DNA from: Polydactylus sextarius
Taxonomy: Eukaryota; Chordata; Actinopteri; Polynemidae
Length of the DNA stretch: 64,000 nucleotides
Reading direction: 5' to 3'
Assembly: GCA_016801845.1 (NCBI GenBank)
Contig: CM028926.1
Location: 7,662,501 to 7,726,500, forward strand
How positions within the stretch are numbered: the stretch's first letter is position 1; each line of letters opens with the position of its first letter. Positions 26,320 to 41,300 of the stretch are shown in pieces. Under the pieces are notes generated by a model that was not told the origin of the DNA, did not search any database, and was given only the letters and a program-made list of their open reading frames with translations. Position numbers and translations under genes: made by a program.

Positions 26320-29300
26320 TGTGTGTGTCCTGTAGGAGTGTGGTGGTGCCTGTGAAGAAAACCTCCCATGGCAGCCTGGCAGTCAACACAGTGGGAAGTA
26401 GCAGCAGCACCACCTCTGCTGGGCTGACAGCTGGCAGCACCCCCAACATCTTTGCTGCTGCTTCTGCGACGCCCAAAAGCATGATCAACACCACAGGTAG
26501 GTCATGCACAAGGTTACTGGGATGTGCTTACTCAATAGAAACTGTACAATTAGTCCTGGTAATGTGGTTAATTTACAAACAATATTACCTTAGAGCAACT
26601 TAAGTGTGTGTAACTCGTGTAATTACTGATCTTCAAACAATAAGGATTGGATTTTCTTTTTATTGTTGCCACTCTGTGAATAGACATTAAGTGTTTTGCA
26701 AATCTCATCTTGATCATATTAACTTGTGTGTCTGTGCAAGGTCTCATTGTTACCACTAGATGGCCCTCTTTACCTTCCATTTATTGTCTGCAGCAGCTCA
26801 ACATGACTGAATATACCAAATAAAACAACTGTCCTCTAAAAAAACTAGGATTCTTCCTGAAACAACCAAATAAAGAAAACTGAATTTTCATTTCTAGAAA
26901 CCATACAATTAAAATCCTTTTTAGAGAATAAACACATTTGTATGCACAGCTTTGTGTTTTAATGTACGTTCCAGTCTGATTCACTGCAAACTCCTCTCCC
27001 TCCCCCTGCTGTCACTTTACTTCTCCTGGGGCTCTGCACTGAGCTGGTTCCACCTCAGGACTCTTGGTCAGGGCCTCTGAAAGGACCCACTTAACATGAA
27101 GAACCATTAGGAGCTCTAACACCTATTTAATGTGCTCCATTTAAAAAAAGAAAAAAAAAAAGACTGCAGGAATGTGAGAAATGTATTCAAGTCAAAGTGT
27201 GCTTTCAGCTAAAGCCACGGGATCTCACCCAGACCCCATGATCTCACTTGCTTTGGTTTTAACCTCTCACAAGGACAGTGATAATGATTTTATACTTGGG
27301 TGTGTGCCGCCAACAAACTGTGACCTAATGCTCACCTCCAATGAATGGCCTTTTTCTGGCTTTGATTACAAAAAGTCCAATATGTAAAAATGTGACGCGG
27401 ATGTTGTTTTGGCGGTTGATCCTTCATATTTGTCATCTTAGCAAGAAAAATAATTTCATATGCTGCCTCTGGCAGCAGTTTGAACACCCATCTCAGTGCA
27501 CCAGGATTCAGTTAAAGATCTAGTGCATGATTTGACACGTGTTTCCAGTTGTTTGACTTGGTTGAATTTTGTGCTGACTGGTGAAATCTGCTGTCAAGAG
27601 TCATACAACATACTGAAGATTGACTTTTTTGAAGATTCAGTATTGAATTTAATCTTAAACTGTCATCTCAGACTTTAAAATTGTTAAAGGTGATTAAAAA
27701 CACATTAAAAACACACAGTCATTTTTTGTTCTATACTTGCATGTCTCTGCCGGTCTTCCCTGCAGGAGCCACCGATGCAGCCCCCTCTACCTCCTCATCC
27801 TCCAGCTTTGTCAACGGAGCCACCAGTAAAAATCTGCCTGCTGTGCAGACGGTGGCCCCGATGCCTGAAGACACAGTAGAAAACATGAGGTACAACACAG
27901 CCCGCTCTGCTCACCCATACTCTTATTTTGTGTGTCAGTAATCTCTTTACACAGTTTCATACAGCGTTTACTTAAAATCTACTCATGTGCAACCTTGTGC
28001 ATAAATCATATCTTTTTTTTTTTTTTTTTTTGGGGGGTGGCGGCACTCTTTTCTGTTTACTGTTCCTGTAGAACACAGACGTTGTTGACATCTATTGTAG
28101 AATTTCTGCAGCTCTGTAGCTTTAATGAACAATGTTTTATTTGATTTTATAAAATCAGACACTCTTTTCTCCATCAAGTCAAAAGATAATACCACAACGA
28201 CAATGTCAAAGTTTGGACAAATTCTTTATGTACATTTGTGTATTTCTTTGTGTGTATTTTGTCGTACCTTGATTTGTCTTTCTCACTAACTCTAATAGTT
28301 TGTGACAGATGTCCTCAGTCCTCTTCTCCCTCTGGCTGTTGAGAGCCCAGGTCTTCCTCTGGAGTCTCTGCCTCTTTCTCTCTCCCCTTTTCTCTTTGCC
28401 TCAGTGTGATCTGCAGGAGGAACTGAGATTCAGTTGCCATGGCAGCAGTAACCGACATCACTTAGCGTAACTGTGAAGTCAATGATAGTGTGATCTCACT
28501 GCAGTCCCTGCTAACTTATATTTTAGATGAGGGAAAAAAAAAACATCCGCGTTGAATATCCTGCTCCTGTACGCTGAAGAAATTTCATCTTTTTTTCATA
28601 ATTTTCTGATCATTTATATTTGTTCTAATAATAATAATAATGACTATTTCATGAGTCTATTTTGTAGGTCTCGCAACAACATGAAGCAAGTGTTATCTGT
28701 GGTTTATTTTATCTGTCTATTTCAGTGCCTTTTGTGAAGTGGACCAGTGTCCACCACACCAGGAACTGACACCACCTGAGCTCAAACCCTTTAGCTCCCT
28801 GACAGGATTACAGGCAGCCTCCAGAGGTGCAGGCCAGTGTCTTAGGCAAGGACATTTATGTTAACCACATAGATCCCCTGCACCCTGTTTTTACATACAA
28901 GTCTGTCATCCACCTGCTGTGTTTTCCCAGGGTGCTGGAAGGCAGATTACACTACACACTCATAAAAAATCTTGAAAAACAAACCTTTCCTCCTCTACTC
29001 CCCCATCTTAGCTGGGAAAACAAGCTTCAGCTCTCCTCATGTTGTCTAGTAACTGTGTGTACATATAAGAGTGCAGCAGAGATACTGTGTGTTGCAGCTT
29101 GTCGAGTCGTATCTCTGCCTGTATAGTCTGAGTTGTATGACTGCATGACTCCAGCTCACAGTTTCTCTGAGGTGCTTAGATAATGTCAGGCAGGAGCATG
29201 TACTGAGTGTGTAGAAGATAAGGTACTTCCCTCTGCAGTGTTAACTGTGATCCCATGTGCATGTCTTGTTATACATCATCAAAAAATGCAAACGACTGGT

Positions 29301-32300
29301 GCATAATCCTCTTTGAGATAAATATATATATGTATAGATAGATATACATTTCTTTACGTTGCTTTTAACAGCATAAAATCTTCTCTTATTGACGTTTCCA
29401 GTGATAGCACCCATACATTAATGGATATCTGGCTTGGTTTGCATCCACTTTAAAGTGTTGGTTACCCTCTGCACCCACCGGGACTCTTGCCTTCACACTA
29501 ACTGTTGTTAGCTGTGTGCACTGGGTCAACTGTGAGGATCTCATTGCTCTTTTCATGCCTTGATGGAAGTGAACGTTACCCCCTTTTACATTTTTGCTCC
29601 AATTCAGAGGTCTGATTTCCTTTTGTGACTTCTATATTGATGTGTTCTCTTGACAGCATCACTACAAAGCTGGAGAGGGCCCTGGAGAAGGTGGCGCCCC
29701 TGCTGAGAGAGATCTTCGTAGACTTTGCACCCTTTCTATCACGTACCCTCCTGGGCAGCCACGGTCAAGAGTTGCTTATAGAAGGTAAAATGTTTTATAG
29801 TATAGTTTGTTCTCAGGTTTGCGTGCAGCCATGTCCCTGTCGCACTTTTGTATGTACTACACTGACTGCCTCATTAATGGATGCATACACAGTTGGTGTT
29901 GACAGAGTCACTATTTTGCACACAAGCTGGACGTCTGTCTTAGTCTGATTAAATCTGCTTTCCCTCTCATTCATCTTGTGGTTTGTGTGTATTTTGTCTT
30001 CTTCATATTTGTCTGCCACATTTTGAGAATTATTTCTAGATGTAATATTTTTAAACATGAGTGTTCACACTCACAACAAATGTCATTTTGAAACAAATGT
30101 TGAAATAATTGGCAGCTTTTGCTGCTGCTAGAGGTATTTTTAGTCCTGGTGGTGCTTTACTAAGATCACATTTCTGACTCACATTGTTGCTTTGTGTTGG
30201 AAGGGAATTTTTGTCTTTTTTTGGTCAAATGTTCTTTTTCAATTTCAGTGAACTTCAGTGAGGGGTGATTTTTGTCTAAATATTTGCCATTGTAGGAAAA
30301 ACTGAAAACTTGAGCTCAATTTGTGTTGGAAGAGCCGTGAACCTTTTTTCTATTTGGTGACATCAAGGCTCAAGAAGCTTCTCTGCATCTCTCTGTGGTC
30401 CAGATCCACTTTCAAAAAATGTGAAATTAAGTGTAAATGCTTATAGAAATATTGCTAAGCATTGAGATAGCAGAGATAATGCAAAAGTTTGTTGATGTGA
30501 TAGTTTCGTACCAATGTAAGTAAAACCTGGAGTCATAAGAAGTTTCAGCACCAACTCTCTGTCATAATAACACATTCTTTCACCCTAATAACCCTAACAC
30601 TTAAAAATTTAAAGTGCATTACAGCAGTCGTACTGCATATACTTAAAGCGCTAGTCTAACTGCCTCAGTTGTGCTCAGTCTCGGCAGAAGTGTGTGTTCT
30701 CTGTGCTGCTCTCCACTCTGGGCTCTAGTCTTATTTCCTGGTGGTTGTGTGAAGGTTCCCAGCGCCCAGGTTGGCAGTGTCTCACAGTGGTACTTGTGCC
30801 TAACCTCAGGGACTGTCTGCCTGCATGTGTGTGTGTCTGCCTGCCACTCTACTTCTCAGGTTTGTCTTGGCTTGTATTCACAGGAAAACACAGCCACCAC
30901 AGTCAGCATGCACACGTGTGTGTCTGCAGGCATTTTCCTCTATGTGTACAGTGGAGACTATATGTGGCCTCTAGTCTGCACAAAACGAAATCATATGTGT
31001 TATTTCTAACTATCATAGTCCCTTTTTTACCTTTTTAAATGGACCAATACAGTTTTTACAGGTCTATGAAGAGAATCACACCAGACTGAAACAATTTTTT
31101 GTCCCTTCTAATTTAGATTGAATTTAAATCTACTTTAAATAACTAAATTCTTTAATTATTGCTGTTATAGTGTTTTATTAATATCACATTAAGCATTACA
31201 TTCAGCTTTGCTTAGTTGTGTTTCTTTTATTAAGTGGCTTAACCTGAATTTTAAAGAAAATATTATGATTATATTTATTTAATCATTTTAAAACATTTGG
31301 CAAGCTGAATCATAAGCATGATCTATTTATTTGGTATGAGCCAGTATTGTCAAAATGACTGTTAGTTGATGAATGTAATTAATTGCAATCAATCAAAGGG
31401 CATGTAATATTTTTTAAACACTTCCATTCCAGCCTCCACAGTTACACAACCATTCACATTTTTCTCCATATATCATACATGCACCCTACATAAACACATA
31501 TGTAAATAGATGTGGGTATGCCCTGCACATGTGGCTGATGCTACTTGCACAAACTCAAGGGAAATGAATGAAAAATCAGAGAGCATAGCCTTGACAAGTG
31601 TGAATATGTCTGTTTACCCTTTCACTCAAAGTCTGTCAGCAGACTGACTAAGCTGACAAACCAGAGCTGAGCTGAGAGTGTAACCCCACAAACAAGGTTG
31701 TAGATAGACAGCTCAGGCCTCAGCACTCTTCACCAGACATGTTTAACCCTGTCTGGGTCTGTGAAAAGTGCTCTCCGACATGGATCAGAGCAGTTTTATC
31801 TGACAAAACAAACGCACAGATTTAGCACATACACTTAAAATCTATAACTTTGTGGAGCCACGCCAGTCTGTCCTAGTTTCAGTGTGTTTGTTCAAATGGT
31901 TGAACTGATTTTGCTGTTTCTCCTCCTCCTTTTTTTTCCCTGGACCTTCCCAGGCTCACAGTTGAAATACTGTGCTGTAGTGCAAAGGCACTCCATTTAC
32001 AAGTAATTACCAGCCATCCATCACTCCTTAGATTGCCTGAGGTCAAGCCCTCCTGTGCCCCATGTGCCCCTTTGCCTCACCATATTCCTTCACCCCCCTG
32101 CAGACATGTGGTCACTGCAGCAATTATGTTGAGTGCACCCTGAGCTTTACACTTGGAGTTGGTGGGTAAGGCCTGTGTGTGAACACTGCTGCTGTTGTGA
32201 TGCCTGCCGCCTGCTTCTTGCTGTCCCCTCCATGGCCCGGCCTGCTGACACATCTCGCCACAATGCCACATTCACCCGTGCCTTAACCCTGCCCTGTTTA

Positions 32301-35300
32301 CAGGAAAGGACTGGCAGGCCATGTTTAAATAGAATGCATTTAGTTTGTCTACCAGCACAAGGCCAGGGTCAGTTGGCCACCTGACTCCTGTGTCAGACTG
32401 GACTGACTTATGGCTCAGCATGTCACTGCTATAACAAGAGGTCAGCCGTGGCACCCTGTGTACAAGAGGAGGGTCACATCCTCTCAGAGTATTTACAATA
32501 CGCTCCTTCGGAGAGTCTCTGCTCATGAATAGAGATGGATGGAGATACAGTAGCCATGAGACCCTTCTATCCAGTGTCCAGAATATTTTACATTCTGTGT
32601 TACATTGTTCACACAAGCAAAACTATGTCCATTGGATGTTGTCCATTGCTAAATTGTTCTGATATTTGGGTTAAATTAAAATGAACAACAAGTTTGAGTT
32701 TCTTTTCTGATTAAGACTGAAAATATATTAATATGAATTTGATAGAAAATGTCTGTTGGTCAGTATTAGAATAATTGCAGCTTAGTCTTGTGTTTTTAAT
32801 TTTGATAGTTTATTTACATTTGGACAACAGATTCTGGGAAATTAAAATTGAATTGAGCAATGAAAATTATACAGCTCGAGTTTTTCCCTATTGCAGGTTT
32901 TCAGATGTCTTCTGTGTACTGTCATTTCACTGCCTTTCAAGATTTTCATTAAATTTATTGAAAATTATTATGCAAGGAACACTTTCCTAATTGTTCATGT
33001 TACAAATGAGACATTGCCAAACCAGGAAATAATGCATATGATGTTTCATAGTGTAGATGCTGTATTGTATGGTGTATAAACCTTATATGCTTTTTACCAA
33101 AATATATTGACTGAAATATGAGGTTAAGAATATTTTGCTCTCCTCTCTGATTGACACATTGTCATACAAGAGACAATAGCAGCTGTTTGGCACAGACTTC
33201 TACTCCTGCCAGCCTTTAATGAGTCCTGGAGAGTTGCTTTCTTTCCTTTACTAATGAGTGCACCTTAATGGTTCTCGCCATGTGCAACAGAATGAGCTGG
33301 AGGTGCAGAATACGAGACCAGTTGTAGCCATTGTTTCTGCAAATGAGCTTTTCACACCTGCCCTTGTTTCATTAGAGAGTTGTCCGCTTCTGCAGCTCAC
33401 CATCTACAGAATGGAGATGAGGGAAGAAGCTGTGAATGTCTGTGTTCACTTCTGTGAGTCTGTGTGCATGTGTGAAGGAAGGTGCACATGTGTGGGTGTG
33501 TGTGAAGGATGTGTTCTCAAGTACATGTGTGCATCTGTTCAGCCGCCATCTATTCTTTGCAGATGCAAATGACTTTTTTGCAGTTCTGTGACAGGCAAAT
33601 TGGGAGCACAGTTTCAGGGCTTACAGATTCGCCTCAAATGTATTTTATGCCAAGTGTGACTGAGAATAATTTTGTCCATGGCTTATACTGTATGCTTGAG
33701 TATACACTGTATTTTATTTTTTTTTAAATATATCATACTACATCTAAATGTTCAGATATATCCACAGATATTAACGTTTATGGTTAATATTTGATTCTGA
33801 TCATCTGTTTCTTTGCCACAGGTCTAGTATGTATGAAGTCAAGCACCTCAGTGGTGGAGCTCGTTATGCTGCTTTGCTCTCAGGTGAGATTTTTTTCCCC
33901 TTCTCTTCACAGTCCTCTTTCCCATATTTCCTTTGTCTTTTTCTTTAGCTCTTATCCTCTCCACGTACACACATAGATTCTATTATCTTCTCAGAATTGC
34001 AGATATTTTATATTTTGTGTATATATATATATAAAAATATATAAATAATTTTAGGGTTAATCTTTGGTTCAATTCTAAAGGCACTGTCTTATATCATAGA
34101 GCAAGTTATTAAGTATCTGCTGTGGCTTTGCTTATCAATGTATTCTTTCAGTAAAATGCTCCAAGAGTGAATCGTCCAAACCAATGACGACATGCAGCCC
34201 CATGCAGCTCTCTGAGAATCCAAAGACTGTCTCACTACACCCCAGAGTTTTAATCCCCAGCCCTCCTTTCAAGAAGGAGCCCCACCTCATGCTCTGCTGC
34301 TAGTGACTGATCACCTCTGAGCTGACCCTCTGAATCTCTTGTTAAGCCCTTGTTTTAGAGAAGGTCAAAGCCCCGATGTAGCAGTTAGAAGAGAAGATAT
34401 TTAACATACCTTCTGTCAGCCCATCAGTCTTGCATTGGGAGCCCATAAGGAAGCCATTACTTGGTGCCTCTTTGTGGATCCAGACTGCAGGGCCAGAGCC
34501 TAGAGGAGGTGGATTGCCACTATGTGCGCTCCGTGGTATCCGCAGTCCAAAGCCCTCTTCAGCAGGGAGCTGAGCCTCTGTTATATGGAGGCCATTATTC
34601 AGGGGCTTTCCTCCAAAAAAATGTGCATAAATAGGGCAGTCAGCCCTGAGTTATTGTTGCGCTTTTGAAGGTTTTGACGGACTCCTTTTTGCGCTGCTTT
34701 TCTGTCTGTGGAGTATCTGTGGGAAGTTGCTTTTCCCAGCTCAAGGATTTATTGCAGATGAGAGCGTCAGCAAGCTGTTAAGGGTCTGAATCCATCCCCC
34801 CTTTTACACAGATAGCATTACTGTGGCTCCAGAGGTTCCTGCCATTAGGGGCTCGAGGGATGAAACCCAGGCTGAGATATCGATCAGACAGTGAGGCGTT
34901 GAAACTGGACCATGTCACTCTGTGTCCTTCTACAACCTTTCAAATCGAGATGAGCAATTGCCTTGTATCCTAATACCGCACCATCGGAAAAATAATACAG
35001 TTATGTTGTCGGCTAATAAGATTTTTAAAAGTGTGCTGTATTGATGGAAAACTGTCTTCCATTATACTTCTTTTACAGTTACAGTTAGTTTACGTTACAA
35101 AACTGATGTATACAGAGCTGCTTTCTCATGAGCAAAAGTGTTGATTTTGACTGATAATTACATCACACTAATTGACATCATTTATCACATGCTGTATCTC
35201 TAGTCCTCTCCTCAGTCTTCTCAGATTCTGTGTGAGCTTTGGCTGACATCACTATAAAATGCCAACTTCAACATATCCCTCACATATTTCAACATTAATG

Positions 35301-38300
35301 TTTTAAGACAGCGAGGAGGGCACTTAGGTGACCTTTAGTCCCTCTCTGTTTTGTGACCTGTCAGTTTTATGAATAAATTAGTGCTAATGATGTGCCTTTT
35401 CTTATTTATGCATACTAATCACAGCAATCATCGTGTGGCTGGCCGGGACTGCAGACACTGTGTGTCTCTCTTCAGCCTGGGCAGCTGAATGAAAAGGTCA
35501 AGCAGCTCTGTTTCTTGTAACAGCTTAAACATACAGGGGGGATCTAGAGTGGAGCCACAGAGATTTAGTGATGGAAGGCCTCCAGATGTGGAGAGTATAA
35601 CAGAGCAAAGCACAGTAGATAAAAGCAAAGGCTCCCGCATACTGACAGGTTGGATTGAAACACCACAAATACTTAGTACCCTGCTGAATTTCAGGAAGAT
35701 GAAAGTGGGTGGAGAGACGATCTTCTCAAGGCCAGCAAGCTGTTTTCTTGGATAGGAGTTATGGGATTTGAGGGCCACAAAAGGTTTTTTAAAGATAGAT
35801 GTGAAAATGGAACCATTGCCCCAAGTGAACCTACAGAATCATCAGTATTGACTGTTTAACATTTAAGTGTGTTGTATATTGTGTCAAAGAATTCACCAGC
35901 TTTATGAAGCATTACTCACTTTTAAAAATGGTTTTGTTTTACACATAAATGCACTGTACATTTTTCCATTTGTTGCGGGGCTCATCTGCCGCCAAAATGC
36001 TAAAAATGCAATTAATGTAATGCAAGTCTTAAGCTATGAAGCAAACTTAAAATGGCCAGAGGTGCTTTACTATGGTCATGGTCTGCATTTACATCAAGGA
36101 TCACATCTCTTTAAGGAGGCACACGTCAGACCTAATTCCCTTCAAATGGGAAGCAGAGGACTTTTTAAAATATCTGCAATCAAAGGCAGCCTCCTCTGGG
36201 AGCTCTGTTCTCTAGTAAAAAAAGAAAAAAAAGAGACTCTGAAGTGCTATCTCAGCTGTCAACAAGCATACGTACCTCAGACAAGATAGCAAATTTGACT
36301 AGTTCATGCTATACCTCCACCTGACCTACTGCCATTTCCCTGGCAACACCCAAGTGTCACATCTGCCTTGATTTCCGTATTTATTTTTGTCACGTGAGTG
36401 CGGTGCAAGTGGAACCTCAGAAGACTGGCTGTGCATGATCCCTGTCCAAATCAAGAACAGCTTATTCCAGGCAGATAGTGTAGCAGTGGAAGGGGGTCAT
36501 GGGGAACATTTGGAGACCAGATGCTCAGCAGTTTGTCAGCACCATCTTTCTGACTTAACGCATCGTAGGGTCAGACTGTGTACTCTTGCATGAACCGGTG
36601 TGTGTCAGGCAAGACAACTGTGTACAAAAAGACATGCCCATACATAATAATGTCAGTGTCAGTTATTTTGGCACTATACACAACAAATACTGCTTATCTT
36701 GCCCAGACACTGATGTAGAACAAACAGTGTATATCACTGTTTTGCATGTACAAATACCTTCATATATTCCTTGTGTTGTGAATAGACAATAATGTTGATC
36801 AACTGCATTTTTTTAAATGGATATTTACATTCAAAGGACCTTTGCATATAGATAGAAATTGAGTAGTCCTAAGTCTGGAAATCTTTTGCTTTCATTCTCG
36901 TTTGAACTGTTGCCTTGACTGTTTTCTCTTCCATTTGCACCTCAGTGAGGGTACAGGAGATCTGAATTTCCCACAGTGAAAGGCGCGCTCTCAAACTGCT
37001 TTTTAATCATTTCCAGAGCATGTTGTGAGACAGCAAGTGCTGGCACTCTGGCCCAGGGCTCGGATCCCTTCCAGGCGCACACTGCAGGGCTCAGTGAGGC
37101 TGCTCAGTAATCTGTCACTGTAAGGGACAGAGGAAATGGCTGTATTTAAGTGAGAGGATATAGTTTCATCCCACAATTACATCTCTCCTGTGTTTACAGA
37201 TCTTTTCACAGAGGAAGAAAGGATGGTCACACATGTGGTGCAGGATTTCAACTTTTTATAGTCATCACATCACTTTTTTTCACAAAGGATATATGAACTA
37301 AATGCTTTCTTTACCTACTACAATTACAAGCTATGAAATGTAATCTAAATTACAGTTGAAATATGCAATTTGGATGGTGAAATGTGATTCTTTTCATGGG
37401 TTTCTGGAAGATCTTGTTGCATACTGGATCAAAAGAGTATTTTGATACTGATACTGTGCCATTTTAACTTTCGGTGTGCTCTGCAAAGCTGTTTGAAAAA
37501 GTGCTTTTTCCATCAGTGTTAGCATTTGGCTTTACTGTCTTTCATTTTTTTTGGGTAAACTGGCCATACCAACATGATTTTTTTTCTTTTACCCAGATCT
37601 AATATCAGTTATAAGACTGTAATTATATTGTTTTTTCTTCAGAAAGTTTAACAAACCATTTACAGCTCATATTTATCTTCTTTAAGTAACAGAATACAAA
37701 CTCTTTGAATTTCAGGAGTGGCAGAACTCCATTCAGAAGAACGCTGGCCTGGCCTTCATTGAGCTCATCAACGAAGGAAGGTAATGTATCCAATCACCGT
37801 CATACATAAGCTTTATTTTTTCTGCCCAGCAACCATGAAAGGGTTGTTTAATCAAGTGCCAGGGTGTAGATTAGCTATAAACCACTTGGCCCTACTGATT
37901 ACTCTGTTGGGGATAAAGGGAGTAAATAAGGCACAAAATTTCTTTTATTATGCGTCTCTTGTTTCTGCCCGTTTCACTGTACATTACAGTGTCCGTCTTC
38001 ACTGTCTGTCTTCCTCCCTCTCTTCTCCTCGCTGGGTGTGGCCAGACTCAGGGATTTCCGTAGAGCAGATCAGGGATAGCTCAGCCTCCTTGCCCATCTG
38101 CTGACCCATCTGCCCAGCCCTGCTCTATGCCCAGGCTCTTGTCTGAGCTCAGCCAGGCATCTCTGTCCCCCGCTGGCCCTAGAACAAAGGGCTTCAGTCA
38201 GTAGGGCCACACGGCGCTGTCCAAGGTGCTGCTGACAGATACATAATTTCCCAATCTTACTCAAGTCTCTGTACACCTGCTCTGCTTAACTAGACAGATC

Positions 38301-41300
38301 TAGAAGTAGCTTGAGTCTGGTAAATCTGTTTGCCTTCCAAGGCGTGGCGAATACAGACGTATCTGCTGAATGTTCAACAACACATAAGCCTAAAAAAAAG
38401 TCAATTAACAGTAAACTGATTACTTTACTTTTTCATTACCACTGCTCCTCTTTAGTATGACTGTGTTTGTAATTCATCATTCATGTGTGAGAACTACTGG
38501 GCTTTCATGTTGGTGTGTTTGTAGACAGTTGGTGTAGACAATGTCTTTAAGCCTTAAAATTAAAAGCTACAGAGACCATAATATAGACACCTGATTAGCT
38601 TTAAGATAAAGATGAAAACTATGGTGCATTGATGCTCTCAACATTAAACAAAATCTTACACTGGACAAACAAAACAAACAGTCAAACATTATAGGAGGAG
38701 TGTTTTTTTATATCACTGACACACACACACACACATTATTGTTTAAAGATGAAATACAATGTAGTGGCATAGTAGAGAATATGTGCATGTTTTCCTCCAT
38801 CACCAAATCTCACTTGTCAGCTTGCTTTCTCATCTATTCTTGGTTTCAAAACAAAGCTTGGCGTTGCGTCTCTCTCAGAACAGTAGACGTCTGTCTATTA
38901 ATGACTGCTTGTCAGCAGTTAAAGAGGCAGTAGCGGCTGATGAATGCGGCCTCAGGATTACTGCCTCTCTTTGGGACAGGAGGGAAATTACAATCTGTAT
39001 CAAGCACTGGAGAGGAACAGGGGCCACTTTAATTAAAACAAAGCTAACCTAATGGTGTGTAAAATGGCATGTAATCTACACACAATAGCCAGGGTGTTTT
39101 CAATTATTAAAGATACAGAAATTTAAATGTGAATATGGGTGCAGTCCAGGGAGCCTCTAAAACTAGCCATGTGAGAAGTTATCCACGGCCAGACTTGTCA
39201 GCAACACAGGCACTGGGTTGATGTTCTGGTCAGTGGGAAGGGATGCTCAGTCAATCAGGTACATGCCAGACAGGCTTCAATGCTCTAATGACACTCCATT
39301 CCCTCCTTAATGCTACAGAGGGATCTGTCACTGACCTGCTGCCTTGCAACATAACACAGACAAATGATACTGTTTACTGGTCTTTTTCAACAAGCAGAAA
39401 GTTCCACAATCCTGACAAGGTATATTTACCTCAACTCAGAGCAGATTTTAGCTAATAAAAGAAGTGTATATATATCCTAATAATTATGAATATGTAGATG
39501 AAAATACACAGTCTGCCACATTTACCTTTGTCTGCAATGTTAAAGGTTGCTGTGCCATGCCATGAAGGACCACATAGTCCGTGTCGCCAATGAGGCTGAA
39601 TTCATCCTGAACCGACAGCGAGCGGAGGACGTCCACAAACACGCAGAGTTTGAGGTATAAATTGTACCATCATTTCTTACACTTGAAATTCAGAGGCCGA
39701 GTCAAACTATTGACAAAATATTGTACAATAGAGAGTGAAATTAAATTACCATCAGCTGTGAAAATATTTTGTTGATCTTCCAATGAATTATATTAGTATT
39801 AAACAGCCATTTGGCTGTACATGCTCAGTAATTATCTCACTCTGTGCCTTCAACTCCCCACCCTTGCAATTCTTATGAAGGAATTTAATTATTGGAGGCA
39901 AGGGATATTCCAGCAATATTCATTTAGGATTTTGATATGAGCTTTTGCCAACCAACTAACGGGATAACCTCCTGAGTCTGTATTTAACCCTTCCGCATTA
40001 ACTCTTTTCTTGTCAGGCATAAAAGGAAAAGCTTATCAAGTTGAAGCAATTTGAGAATGTAATGAAGATTAAGACTATTTCTTTATATGTATCAAAACAA
40101 ATATGATTGTATTGAAATAGTGGGTTGGTTATTCTAGAATGTCAAAAGATACACACACACACACACACATACACACACACACTTTCACCACCTCTGTTAG
40201 CAGCTTGTACACGTGAAGAGTGATGAGTTTCTTATCTGGGAAAAGCAGCCATCCTCAAACAGCTGCTTGATATACAGTTCTTGAGGATCCTTGACCTGCT
40301 AGATAAACTGGAAGAGACGGCTAGATATGCAATGTCAGGAGAAGGGGGAAGTGTACCTGGCCCCATCCGTTGTGTCTGCCAACTCCAGACAGCCTACACT
40401 TCTCATCTAGGTCTGACGTTACTTTATTACCCACTCTCTAAGATTGAAGATTCACGACACAGATAAGACATTTTTACAATTAAGTTGGTGTCAGGGTGAA
40501 GCATCATATGCTTTAAAGTGATAAATAACATTTGATATTTGTCATAGCACCACGTGGTAATGCGAGGTGACAAGTAGAGATTGAGTTATCCGCTCGGTGA
40601 AGAATATGTTGAAGTATAATATCTGACAGTATTCAAATTTGAAGTAGGAAATTCGATTAACTTCCAGCTTCTGTTAGCAAATTAGATTTTGAATATTAGC
40701 AAGAGTCCCCCCTCAGTGGTATAGTGAGACAATCTAGACTTAGATCGGCTCCGTTAGATTACTTTGGCCACCTGGAACACTTAGAGCTGTTCTGCCTTCT
40801 GGAAATTCATATAAACCAATACTTTTTTTTTTTCACACTTTTCTGACACTTAGATATTTTTCAGTATTTAATCAAACATTATTTAGACTGTGTTGTCGTT
40901 GATATTTATACTGTTTATGCAAATTTTGTAGATTACAGAAGGCAATGTGTTCTTGTGATACCTTCTGTGTTAGAAAATGGCTGCATATTTACATTTTCCA
41001 CCACTCTTATCCGCCAACAATAACATATTCCCCTCATATAATGGAAGAGTAGCTTTGTAAACCTTGACAGTCGATATTCTTTGTGGATCTATTAGAGTAT
41101 TTTCCCTTTGCTTCTAATAGCACCATCCACGTCTTACTAGCAGGGTGCCTCATCTGTCCGCAGTAAGGGAATGGGCTGCCTTCATGTCCTCGCCATGATT
41201 TACTACACTCCTCTAAGGGAGCAGAAATATATCTCTCAGCTGTCCACTAATATCTTTATGCACTCAAGTGTGTTGAATGAAGCCATAACATTTTTCAGTG

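Larger units (their letters stand above)
21827..26335 (+). other. nbea: Intron, 4.5 kb
   Basis: Holds A-rich tracts (23190-23220, 24138-24156), a TAAT-rich block at about 23560-24060 that could be regulatory, a degenerate dispersed repeat near 25970-26090 and a long (TG)n microsatellite at its very end. No exon or gene recognised. Confidence 0.75.

Noticed and set aside
26214..26603. Open frames across the (TG)n tract on both strands
   Set aside because: They read as alternating Cys-Val or Thr-His, an artefact of the repeat; the real coding part is 26336-26496 only.
30671..31038. Two overlapping plus-strand frames rich in Cys and Val
   Set aside because: They cover TG-rich intronic sequence and match no family.
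35428..35778. 116-codon minus-strand frame
   Set aside because: No recognisable family, no splice context; likely chance.
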